Shown here: piece after piece, positions 34,901-48,852 of the stretch
How positions within the stretch are numbered: the first letter of the stretch is position 1
Layout of the letters: every line of letters starts with the position of its first letter
Source: Petrosia ficiformis
Taxonomy: Eukaryota; Porifera; Demospongiae; Haplosclerida; Petrosiidae
Length of the DNA: 64,000 nucleotides
Direction: 5' to 3'
Assembly: GCA_947044365.1 (NCBI GenBank)
Contig: OX345637.1
Span: 14,850,916-14,914,915 of the forward strand
Program-made: the position numbers and the translations under genes
Notes under the pieces: model-generated
The model's input: the letters and a program-made list of their open reading frames with translations, nothing else
Database searches by the model: none
Told to the model about the DNA's origin: nothing

Positions 34901-37900
34901 TCTGGACCAGCTGGGATTTGAATCCAAGACCTTCTGATTGCTAGTCAGATGCTCTATCATCTGAGCTACTGGAGCCAGGTTGAGAAAGACCATTTCATAG
35001 ACAAATGTCTACTACTTAGGTCAGGCAAATTCAGTTGTGTATGTCTCTCTCAAGTTGGTATCACTAGTATACTACCCTAACTGTCTCTCTTTATTTTATC
35101 ATGTTTTACTGGGAGGTTTGATAACACATTTAAAAAGGGACCTCATTATAAGCAATCTGATTGGTCAATTCAATCTAGTCATGGTAGAATAATAATATAA
35201 TTACATGTATCATCATCATTACATTATTGAGTACTTACCTCCAACAAAATTCTGATAGGTCAGGTAAGCTTGTGTTTTACCAGTGCTAGCAAAACAGGTA
35301 TAGTTGTCAGAATTGTTCCTGTTAGCTTTTGTAATGTTCACTGTTATTGATGTATCGTTTACTTTAATGATATTAACATTCTCTCCATCTGGTATAACTA
35401 CTAGTTCAGTGACTTTTGGATATGACTTTATAACAGTACATTTCAGGACACCATCTTTGCCTTCTTCCATTTCATTCCATATAGATGTGGCATTACCACC
35501 TTCCAAAAATTCCGGGCCCTCTAAAGCATAAATACATATATACATGTATGTATAATTATAAATATGTATGTATTTTGAAGAGCATTTTTAGTTATAACAT
35601 TATAATTAACAGAATTATTAAAATGGTTTGTTTAACTACAAGTTCTGAGTGATAATTAATTTTCATTTCTGTTATCACTTATTAGTTTGAGTTATAACTT
35701 AATTAACTGATCTCACAATACCTTAATAAAAGGGTTTATTGTTATAGTTAAATGTATGTATGTATGTATGTATGTATGTATGTATGTATGTATGTATGTA
35801 TGTATGTATGTATGTATGTACGTACGTATGTAAATATGTGTGTATGTTTGTACGTATGTATGTAGTATTAGGGTTGGGGAAGAAGGTTCGAACGTTTGAA
35901 TCTTTGTTCGTTTGTTGCACATTTGAAGCTAAAATTCTTCCTTCGAAGCTTTGCTGCCACGCCCACTTTAATGTTTGCAAATGCATTCTAAACATGTGGT
36001 TGGGCGTATTCCAGAAAACTTGGGGCTGTGTTGTTGGCTGCTTCTGTCTCATTTCTCAGTCCAGTGATGCTAAAAAAGCGACAGGAACATGACTAGTGTT
36101 CGTTATAAAGCAATAATCCAGTTTTGGAGGCGTTCTCAAGGTACGAGCAACATTGATAAAAACATGTGTGAACTTTGAATATTCATTCGTTTTGCCTTTG
36201 TGCCAGCCCTAGTGTGTGTGTACATGTATGTATGGATCAGAGGTTTTGATATGTTTTGAAGCTTGGGCCAAATTGGCTCAAAAATGGTTAGTGTGTGCAC
36301 CATTGAGAATACATCTTGAGCCAATTAGCAAAGAGTTAATGCTGTTAGTGACAATATAATCAACTATTAACTGCACCACTGGCCCAAAGAGAAAACTGTT
36401 CCGTGCCAAATAAGAAGCGCTTTGGGCCAATGGTGCACCATATGAGCTTATCAAAAACACTGGTATGGATGTACATGTAAGTAGGTACATTGTATTATAA
36501 AACACACACACAATCACCACGTAACATAAATAAATACAGACAGGTGCATCCAAAGACATTCTAGTGTTGCTGGGATATCATATATGATGCACAACATATC
36601 ATATTGCAGTTTATATGGCAGATAGTGACCTTGAAGACATTGTAGATGTATGGAACAGAATAGCAGTTTAGGTTGAACTACTGAAGTTTTGTTGTTGTTT
36701 TTTTTTTGAGTTGTATTCAGCTAACTATTAACATTAAAAATATTTTTGGGCAACCAAATTCCCAAGGGGGGGGTGGCGAATGCCCATCACCCACCTCCCC
36801 CCCCCCCCCCCCCCCCTAAATGAAACCCTGTTTCCCACGGGTTCGAACTATATTATATATATATATATATATATTCTTGTGTCACTTGCAATAGTATGCG
36901 TTATATACTAATAGCTAGCTATTCTACCTGAAATATATTTCTGAAGCTCTACAAGATCCTTTAAAAGGCAAGGAGAGTAGATAATCAAAATAATAGGCTG
37001 TTTTGTTTCAGCCATAATAGTCAGCCTGAATGCTGGATACCACAAAGCAATCATAGGGATATTATTTTATTCTTGAACATTATTCAATTCATTGATAAAA
37101 GCATTTTCTATCAGTGTGTTCATACGAGTAATACAGTAAATATACATTACTTATTTAATGGTTATGACATAATGACATAGAAAATTCCTATCATGGCAGC
37201 ACTAATACACTCACATACTCACATAAACAGACATAGACACATTTTAACGGACAGACACTTACCATACACCATTATCAAAAATGTTTTATTACTAGATCCC
37301 TTTGTGTTATTAACTACTACAGTATATGTTCCATTATCATCACGTTGAAGACTAGTAATATGGAATGAACTATTAGATGTCATTATCCTCTTATCAGGTT
37401 TTATTTCAGTATTGTTTCTCAACCATGTGACAGTATAGTTATTAGGATTAGCATATACTGATAGACTGATAGTATGTGATGTGTTAGGATAACCACCTGA
37501 TACTAGAGGTATACCAATCACAGGTGGATCTGAAGAAGAGGATAATACATGTATATAATTATATATATATATATAATATATATAATATAATACATACCAT
37601 TCTAATAACATATATGTACATTGGTGGAATCAGATCAATAAAAGTATTATATTATTACAATAGAGTATAGTAGAGTATAGTAAAATACAGTACAGTATAG
37701 TATAGTATAGTACAGTGCAGTGCAGTGCAGTATAGTACAGTATAGTATAGTACAGTACAGTACAGTACAGTACAGTATAGTACAGTACATGTACAGTATA
37801 GTGCAGTGCAGTGCAGTATAGTACAGTATAGTATAGTACAGTACAGTACAGTACAGTACAGTACAGTACAGTATAGTACAGTATAGTACAGTACATGTAC

Positions 37901-40900
37901 AGTATAGTACAGTGCAGTGCAGTGCAGTACAGTACAGTACAGTACAGTACAGTACAGTACAGTACAGTACAGTACGGTACAGTACAGTACAGTGGTACAC
38001 TGTACATTATATTATAACACAGTACACTACTGAACCAGTATAGTACAGTATATATATATACATGTAAGTCAGCCAGGAAGTAAACTAATATCCTAATATC
38101 CAGTGAACTATTGACAGTAATAAAAGTGAGGATGTTCTAATACTACGGGGGGGATTCAGATGATTTTCATAACATAGACTATAAATCCCATGACTTGCGT
38201 ACATAACACATGATTGTGATTTACATAACACATGCCTATAGATCACATGACTCACACAACACATAGTTATGATTTTAAAAACACGTGACTATAAATCACA
38301 TGACTTACATAACACAGAAATGGTTGTGACGTTAGACATGAATTTCTTCTGTTGTATATTCACTATACACTGGAATGTTGTTCTGTCGTCAAGGTAACTA
38401 GTGTTAGTGAAGATAAACATTTGTGATCCATTTTTCATTTCTCCCATAATGAGACGATCATGTTTGTCAGTAGATGTACTATTATCAATAAGAATAGTGA
38501 AGTTAACGTTACCAGTAGCCATACAAGTGAATGTAAAATTATCTTTAGTATCAATTGTTGTATTCCCTGTATCCATAGTAACTGTAACATTCAAACCTGT
38601 ATAAATATATTACATTAAATTTTTTGAACTTCATTAGATATAAGTACATGTCACTGTACTATACATATACTATGTACATGTACAGTGTATATATGTACAT
38701 GCATGTATATAATGTGTGTAGTGTGTACACATATATTATGTACATGTACACTGTACTATACATATACTATGTACATGTACAGTGTATATATGTACATGCA
38801 TGTATATAATGTGTGTACACATATATTATGTACATGTACACTGTACATGTACATAATATATGTGTACAATGTACAGTGTATAATTATATGTATATGTAAT
38901 ATATGTGTACAGATACAGTACATTCCAAAAAAAACACTACTTAGAGTAGAGAAGGACAGTAGTAAACACTGAATTAAAGCATAGAGTCAAACGAAGCAGG
39001 CAGCATATTTCGTCGGTAGTACGCAGTACTGCATGGCGCAGGCTTGAAGGTAGTAGCCCATTGACGTTGCTCCAAACGAAGAAGTGGCTCCCAAGACTAA
39101 CGTCAAAATGAATATGATAAGCGCTTTAAACAACGTTTGGTACTGCTGTATGTGCAATCCTACAACACCTTGTACTGCGAGAGCAAGTCATTTTATATAA
39201 ACCAGCTACGCTGCAGCATATAGACTGCAAATATTCAATGCCAGCCACACCCTCTATTGCTATTTAATATTAAAAAACATAAAAACATTCACTGCAGGCC
39301 GGAAGAAATGTCAAAATCACTGTAGAGTTTTCAGGCTCGAAGGTGTGTAATATAGTAGCCCATCGACGTCGCTCGCCAGACTAACATCAAAATGCATACA
39401 ATAAGTGCTTTAAATAACATTCTATATATGCAATTCTACAACACCTTGTACTGCAAGAGCAAGTCATTTTATTATAAAAAGCGCTACACTGCAGCAATAA
39501 ACTGCAAATATTCAATGCCTCCATTGCTATTTAATACTGCGCTGCGAACTTCGGCAGTAGTGTGGTCTAGTACTGTGCAGCAGTAGAGTGCAGTTGCAGA
39601 GTAATTACCTCTACTCTACATAGCGTTTTTTATGAACTATAAACTATACTGTTAGATACATGTACATGTATGTATATAATTATATAACATATAATCTCGA
39701 TGACTTAAATTCAAATGTATGGTTGTGTGCTACTCAATCACCATGGTAATTAAACAGCATATATAGCATCTGAGTAAGTGAGGTTGACTTTGGTAACTCA
39801 AAATTATAATAAATACCTATTTAATTATCATAACATACAGACACATACACACATATATACTATCTTACCAGGTACGTAGAATGTATTATTATATACTGTA
39901 GCAGTTCCTATTTGATTAGTAGCATTAATCATTAGAGTATATTGATCAGGTATTATAGATGTTAATGGTACATCAATGAGTCTTGGTAGAGATTGATTAT
40001 GAACAGGTATAGGGATATTATAATGTTCAAAATTAATCATCTTGTTTTCAATAATACCAGTCATTGAAATTGATATGGAAAGAGCTGGAGCTGAGCTAGT
40101 GTCATCAAGTCCACATTCAACAAGTATGGTAGAATTATCAAACGCTGAACTACAGTTAACAATGAGGCCCTTAGGCTCCTCTGAGAAATAGAGATAAAAT
40201 AATGAATATAATTATATGTACATGTACATGTATATATAGAAAAGTATTATTATAATTAATACAAAAGCATATATCAGAAGCTACTGGTTTCATCCCCAGG
40301 TTGGATTTCTGACTTTTTATGGCCCATAGGGCCATCTCCATGATTGGTTTCCCACGGGTTTGATGTACTACATGTATATACACTAAAATGTTTGCTGTAG
40401 AAAAATTTCACACTTTTCGCAAATTGAATTTTTGTATGCGAAATTCTACCATGAGGACATTTATTTAGTTTAAGGTATACAGTACAAAAACCGAAGTGTA
40501 AAGATGCTAAGTATAGGCATTGCCACTGACTACTGCACTTACAAACACTTGGTTTGCTGCTTTCCTGTAGCTAACAAAGCATGTATTTGGTATCTATGGC
40601 TTTCTTAGAAGGTCTTTTGTCTAACTAAGTCAGTTAAAAGTTCACTGCTATTAAAATGCAGAAGTTATACAGGCGAATATAGAGGTGGGCGTTTCCCGTG
40701 GGTTTACTAAACTTCCAGCATTTGCCTTATTCTCCTCCAGCTGATAATGAAGCATACATTTGACATCAATGGCTTTTCTAACAACTCTTCATTCCAGCAC
40801 AATAAGTTAGAATGTTCAGTGTTATATGAGAGTTATTTGTAAAGCTTCTACACACTATTAATATATATTTACATGTGAATGGGCATGGCCTCAATAATGC

Positions 40901-43900
40901 ATAGCCTGGATTTTGTAAATTTTTTCCACAAAATGCTGTTTGAGTAGATTTCACAAAAATGTTAGCATATACAGAACGGTATGTTTGTATATATTCTTCT
41001 ATTAATGTAAGTGTTCTATAGTGTATTAATGATTATTAGTCAACATTCTACAGTACATTGAGTTATTATTATGCTTCTCACAGACATATGCCAATGTTAA
41101 TATTCTTCATAAATAAAACCACAAAGCAATTATAGGGATACTTTTTATGGCCCGTAGGGTCATCCCTATTATTGCTTTCCGCAGGGTTTAATGTATATAT
41201 ATATATATATATATATATATGTTTGTGTCACTTGCGCGACTATGCGTTGTATACGTAGTTAAGGAAGTTTCAATTAATGGGCGTGGCACGTAAAAGAATG
41301 CGCGTTTGAGCTACAGAGCAGCCAGGAAGCTTCAGAAAGGATGTAAAACTGCTAATAACTGTTGTATATAGGAGAGAAACAGTATAAAGAGTCTTTAACA
41401 AATAAGTGAGTTTCAGACACAAGGAAGTCATCATTTAGAACCTTGAAAGAGTACTTCAGTCAGTTCATCAGAGATCTGTGTACTTGGACTGCAATCAGGT
41501 TTACACTTACTTCTTCAGGCCCCAGCTTTTGAGGACAAAGAAAGGTAGAGACACTAGTGCCATCAGCAATGCTTAATACATAGTCATCACAAAGCAAATA
41601 TAGGGATGTTTTTTTCTCTATATAGTATATACACTTTTCCCTGTTTCAGTTTTCTTTTGTTTCTAATTCTCTCATGTCTACATATCATTACATAATACAC
41701 ATACATGTGTGTGACCGAGCAAGTGAAAACCAGGCATATAGCACCTGACTTTATTAAGTTTACATACTATGATGGGAGTTATACTATAGTGCTGTGTAGT
41801 GTGTACTGTAGTAATGTGTGAATTCCCTTTACATTTGTATATGATAACATAGTACTAAGGTGTAATACTGTGTAGTACATTCAAAGTACAGTGTACTTCA
41901 CTCAAAGTACACTGTAGTCAATGGAAGTACAGTGTACTTCACTCAAAGTACACTGTAGTCAATGGAAGTACAGTGATAGAATGTAAACTTAATAATTACA
42001 ATATCAATGATTCTTACCTCCAATATATATATAATAGGAGAGTTCACTACTTCCTGCAACATTAGTAGCATTACATGTGTATCCCCCACTGTTATTAACA
42101 CTTGCATTATTGAAAAATATAATACCAGTCTCCCCTTCAACCTACGTGTATAATGAAATTTGATATAATTATAATAATGAAATCAGATACGCCATAATTA
42201 ACAAGTTTTGTAGGCTTCATTTTCGTATTAGTCCATCAACAATTTTCATTTCTAAAGTCCATAAATTGCCAAACTTTAATTACATTAAAAAATCTATCGC
42301 ACATGCTAAAAATGGTACTTTGGACAATTTTGCAAAACTTTTCCAACTGTGGTATATCCCATTTGTCTGTGTTGCATACTTTCCCAGTATTGAGTGTTGG
42401 CCTTGAGCCTGTCACATGTACATTCATGCTTATGAAAAATGGCAAGTGCTGACTAGTGTAGATAGAACGCTGTTAACCCCTTGGAGTGCGTTACTTTGCT
42501 GACTAGTGTAGATAGAACACTGTTAACCCCTTGGAGTGCGTTAGTTTGCTGACTAGTGTAGATAGAACACTGTTAACACCTTGGAGTGCGTTAGTTTGCT
42601 GACTAGTGTAGATAGAATGCTGTTAACACCTTGGAGTGCGTTAGTTTGCTGACTAGTGTAGATAGAACACTGTTAACACCTTGGAGTGTGTTAGTTTGCT
42701 GACTAGTGTAGATAGAACACTGTTAACCCCTTGGAGTGCGTTAGTTTGCTGACTAGTGTAGATAGAACACTGTTAACACCTTGGAGTGCGTTAGTATGCT
42801 GACTAGTGTAGATAGAATGCTGTTAACCCCTTGGAGTGCGTTAGTTTGCTGACTAGTGTAGATAGAACACTGTTAACACCTTGGAGTGCGTTACTTTGCT
42901 GACTAGTGTAGATAGAATGCTGTTAACCCCTTGGAGTGCGTTACTTTGCTGACTAGTGTAGATACAACGATGTTAACCCCTTGGAGTGCATTAGTTTGCT
43001 AACTAGTGCACTGCCCACACTGGTTAGCACTAACCACCTCTTAGAGGAATTAACCTAACCTCATACCTAAATTAACACTTCTAACAACCTCTCAGATAAT
43101 ACACATTTAGAATACTGAGACAGAAAGTAGTATATACTGGATAAACAACATTAAATGTCAGTTAGAATCTGACCAGGACTTTATAGTCTAATGAGTGATA
43201 CCATTTTAATGGCTACCCATTACTGTTGTTATAGTTACCTACATGTGTATAACTATTACTAAAACCCCTTTTAGTAAGGCATTTTGACTTTAGTTAACTA
43301 AACTATAACTAAATTAAAAGTCTATTGCAATAACTATAACTAACTAAAACCCTTTTAGTAGGCCTAATATTACTTTAGTTAATTAAACTACAACTAAACT
43401 ATAAGATTGAGAAACCAGGCATACTATAACTATAACTAAAAGTAGTCATTTTTATCAAACTAAAACAACACTGCTATCCAGGCAGGCTGTACAATATGGC
43501 TGAATAATGAGTGTTTTAATGTAACAAATAACTTGAATATTACATTAGATAATATTACATTTTGGTTTCCAATAGGTCAGTTTTCACAAAAGCAGTTGAA
43601 TATAATTATAATTATGAATTTGTACATCATATATAGATAATTATAAATAATATAGTTAATTAAGGGATACTTCCCCTCAAAATCATTTTTGATCAAACAC
43701 TTACCTTCATTTGCTTGACTGTCATTCCATCATTTTGTACAGGAAGTGAATGAAGTTTGGTTGGTAAGAAGCTTAAGAATAGCTCTTCATGGATACCAAA
43801 TATCACAAGCCTCCTTTACAAAATGGTGGAATGGTGAGTAATTTAAGTTAAATGTTTGATCAAATTATTTTGTGGACAAGTGTCCATTTTGAAAAGTAGA

Positions 43901-46900
43901 ACATATTCTAATTACCTTGAATTCCACATTTTTGCTCGTGTTATTTGGCCTAATTAATTTCAAATGAGGTGTAGGATTAGCTGAACTGATATTACAATAT
44001 AAAGTATGATTTTCTCCTTGTCTCAACTGCCTTAGAGTTGTTTCATTACTACCAACGAATACTGGAGGATCTGAATAAATGATAAGATCTCTCATTAATA
44101 AATACACACACACAAACAAACAACACACATAAATAAATATACTCACGTACATGATGTTATCGGAGATGTAGAAAGAAAGAAAGAAAGAAAGAAAGAAACC
44201 TGAGGTGTACATGTACAAACACACATACACGTCATTAAAATACAAACATACATACACACTAGAGTTGTATTAGTTTCAATAGTGACCACTTTTAGTTATA
44301 GTACTGTATGTCTAGCTTATCACAATTTCAACTAAAACAATTTTAGACTTCCTAAAAGTGTTTTAGTTTCAGTTAACTAAACTAACTAAAAGTGCCCACT
44401 AATGGCCAACTTTCATTTTAGTTATTATTACAGTAGACCTGTAATATCTACCTTCGTTGTGAAACATAGGTGGAAGGGTATGGTAATTTAGTTATATTTA
44501 ACTAAGTCATACTAAAAGGGGTTTTTGTTTTAGTTATAGTTAACTAAAACAACGGCACTCATACACACACCAGAGTTTGGGAAGAAGACAGACAAACAGA
44601 CAAACAGGCAAGCAGGCAGACAGGCAGGTAGGTACATGTAGGTACATGTAGGTAGGTAGGTAGGTAGGTAGGTAGGTAGGTAGGTAGGTAGGTAGACAGA
44701 TATACAAATACTTTGAAACACACCGATACACAGAAACAAGCATGCAGACAGACAGACAGACAGACAGACAGGGAGGTAGGTAGGTAGGTAGGTAGTACAT
44801 GTAGGTAGGTAGGTAGGTAGGTAGGTAGGTAGGTAGGTAGGTAGGTAGACAGACACATAAATACTCTGAAACACACCGATACACAGAAACAAGCATGCAG
44901 ACAGACAGGCAGGTAGGTAGGCAGGTAGGTAGTACATGTAGGTAGGTAGTACATGTAGGTAGGTAGGTAGGTAGGTAGGTAGGTAGGTAGACAGACAGAC
45001 ACACAAATACTCTGAAACACACCGATACACAGAAACAAGCATGCAGACAGACAGGCAGGTAGGTAGGCAGGTAGGTAGTACATGTAGGTAGGTAGTACAT
45101 GTAGGTAGGTAGGTAGGTAGGTAGGTAGGTAGACAGACACTCAAATACTCTGAAACACACCGATACACAGAAACAAGCATGCAGACAGACAGGCAGGTAG
45201 GTAGGCAGGTAGGTAGTACATGTAGGTAGGTAGTACATGTAGGTAGGTAGGTAGGTAGGTAGGTAGGTAGACAGACACACAAATACTCTGAAACACACCG
45301 ATACACAGAAACAAGCATGCAGACAGACAGGCAGACAGACAGGCAGGTAGGTAGGTAGGTAGTACATGTAGGTAGTACATGTAGGTAGGTAGGTAGGTAG
45401 GTAGGTAGGTAGGTAGGTAGGTAGGTAGGTAGGTAGGTAGGTAGTACATGTAGGTAGGCAGGTAGGTAGGTAGGTAGGTAGGTAGGTAGGTAGGTAGGTA
45501 GGTAGGTAGGTAGGTAGACAGATATACAAATACTCTGAAACACACCGATACACAGAAACACAGACGGGCAGGCAGATAGACACACACACACACACTAACT
45601 CACAATATACTTGAAGAGTCAGTACATCCGATTGAATTACGGTACCATTGGTATCATTACTACTATTACTACTAGTAATAGCAATACAACTAAATGTGGT
45701 ACCATTATCAGTTGAAATGGTATTCATAAACGTATATTGATAAATAGTCTCTTTAGCAGTAGTCTTGTCCGTAATATGAACACGATCAAATTTAGTATAG
45801 TTGGTGCTATTAGCCATTCCATCAATGATGAGTGTTAAATTGAATTCAATGATAGTATTACATATGAACTCAAAGTTATCAGGAGCTGTTACTATAGTAG
45901 TATTGTTAACAGGATAAATATCCACTCCGTTCTCAGCTTCTAATTAAAGAGATGGATAGAGTAATATTGAAACAAATGTAATTACACTGTATAACATGTA
46001 CAATGAATTGCACACATTCAAGTATATAAGATAACTTAAAGTTAGAGCTGGGCAATAGTAAAATGTTTAACTATCATGATAGATACTTGAATATTCGACA
46101 GTGACTACTATCATGATAGTGGAACTAAAATTTGAATACAGATTCTGAGCATTTTGCACTTGTGGCAGAGAAACTAAGTACTCCCATACATCACTTTTGC
46201 TCTGCAACAGGAAAATTTGCAGCTCTTCGTCAAGATCGATCTCATCAGAAATATTCCTCACCATCTGTGCATGTTTTTCACATGGTTGTGGGTATGTTGA
46301 GGCAAGACAATATCAAATGCACACACAACCACATGTCCACTAGCACAATAGTAGTTTTTAATTATCACTATCGTGAAAGTAACACTGACAAAAATGATAG
46401 TCACACTATCACCCAGCCCTACTTATAGTACATACATGTATATGAGAGGTATGGTTGAGACAAGCATATGGCATGAGTGAAATCAGTGCTGATGTGAGTA
46501 AGTCAAAAACACTCTTTGAGTGCTATCTATAGCACAGGAGAGAAAGTGGACACTCATCTGATTTATTGTCACATGTGGGTGAACAGAGTGCTATATATAC
46601 TTGTCTGTCAAGAACATTTCTTGAGTCAGACATACTTGAGTGCTTTCATGTATTTATCAACACAAGCATTTGTTCTTAATCACTACTTTATATCATTAGT
46701 GATTTAAAGCACAAAGAATACAAGGCCTTTGTATACTTCATACATTTGTACAGACTCTTCAGTATAGCAGGAAAGGTGTTAGTATATTATATATTGTTAG
46801 TGTTCTGGTCAGGAATATCGACCACTCAGCATGACTACTCAGATGAATTAACCACCTCTCAGATAATACATGTACAGGGTACTGAGACAGTATTAAGTAT

Positions 46901-48810
46901 ATACTGGATAAACAGCACTAAATGCAAGTTAGAATCCAACCACTATCCTGGGGAGAACACCCTATTATCCAATCTGGCTCAAAGTAAACTGTATAGTTTG
47001 TACAAAGTAGTGACTTCCATGTTCATATGATGCAATAATAAATATTTTAAAATCTGTTTACTGGTTTGAAGGATTAAGAAATTGTTTATCTGAAAAGAAT
47101 GTTTTGTCAAAAAGTGCTTGATATGCTTTTGCTTAAAGCAGTTTTTAATTGTTTCAATTAGTGATTAAGCATGTTTTTTTTCGTAGAAACTTGTGCTTGA
47201 GCCCTTCTTGAAGATGTGCTTCAAGCACTTCAGAAAATGATTGCCACATGTCTGGCTTGAGTGCATATGACAGCCTCATGTCTGGCTTGAGTGATGTAAA
47301 TGATAGCCCCATGTCTGGCTTGAGTGTTTGCCACATGTCTGGCTTGAGTGCATATGATAGCCTCATGTCTGGCTTGAGTGCATATGATAGCCTCATGTCT
47401 GACTTGAGTGATGTAAATGATAGCCCCATGTCTGGCTTGAGTGATTGCCACATGTCTGGCTTGAGTGCATATGATAGCCTCATGTCTGGCTTGAGTGATG
47501 TAAATGATAGCCCCATGTCTGGCTTGAGTGATGTAATTGATAGCCCCATGTCTGGCTTGAGTGATTGCCACATGTCTGGCTTGAGTGCATATGATGGCCA
47601 CATGTCTGAGTTGAGTGATATACACATATACGCACAGGAGAGTAAGCTGGTTTTTTAACTGATTATAGCAATGTGTGGTGACTCAAACTTGTCAGAGTAT
47701 TGTACGGGTGTTCACATTTACAAATAATAAAAAACATTTTTTAAAATGAAAGAGTATGTAGGGATACATGTATATATCAAAACCGAAAAAGCACAGGAAC
47801 AAGATGGCTTTGGCAACAAAATGAAATACCACTTCCACATAACAACCGTACATAAGTATCGCTTCATTGTGTTAAAGTTTACTATAAAAAGTCACGATTT
47901 CTTTGGCACTTGTTTCTTGCTGTCTTATACTGAGCCACTGATGTCGATCTCTCATCTGCCAGATTTTCTGCATCGAATCTAGCCACCAACAGTGCTTCTA
48001 TTCTTGTCCTCTCCCCATTTCCGACTACTTTTGAACTTGCTTGAGGGCGACTCGAAGAGATTTTAGCTCTCTGAGCCCTAGAACTGGAGATAGTCACTTG
48101 TCTCTTCAGACACATTTTTACCCAGCCCATGACCACAAAAAGCTTCGTTTCTTGCCAATCTTTCATTGTCTTTGCAAAAACTCTTCGAGCCGCCCTGCCC
48201 CATCTGACTATAATTAGATAACACACAGTATACAGCAGGAATTTTGGTAACCAGGGATTAAACTGACGACAAAAAAATAGCATGCATGCACTTCCATTTT
48301 GATATGTAATCAGCTGTAAGTGCCTTACCCGCGCATCACACGCATATTACGTGGGCAAACACTATACCGTAACCTTAATACAACCAAACATTATAATTTT
48401 AAATTGGTGAGTGTAGGTTTAATTTATATCATAACAATGTTAACAAACATCATATCACTGTTGTAAACAATTCACCATATAACTTAATTATCAAAAAATG
48501 CTGAAGTGTGTATCATAGCATTACAGTTACAATAGCTGTTATTATTAATATGTATTGTGTTATTGTCTATTAATAAAGTTATCACAGCTGTCATGTAGTG
48601 AACAACCAAACCATATGTTATAAAATGTTAACACTGTTGTGATGATTATTAGAACACACATCATAAATATATTATATAGATATATATAACTAGACAATAA
48701 TACAAATACATATTAATAATAACAGCTATTGTAACAATAATGGTAGATACACACTTTAGCAATTTTATGGCCCGTAGGGCCATCCCTATGATTGCTTTCC
48801 CACGGGTTCG

Positions 48811-48852
<42 letters not shown>

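Noticed and set aside
42448..43010. CRISPR-like array of 50-bp repeats
   Set aside because: The whole unit is repeated with no unique spacers, in a eukaryotic intron; it is a minisatellite.
44530..45591. Long Leu-Pro-Thr-Tyr open frames on the minus strand
   Set aside because: Translation of a GGTA microsatellite and its higher-order repeat; only the Ig exon at 45604-45939 next to it is real.
47154..47658. Repetitive 130-157-codon frames on both strands
   Set aside because: They follow the minisatellite unit in three frames at once, which argues against coding.
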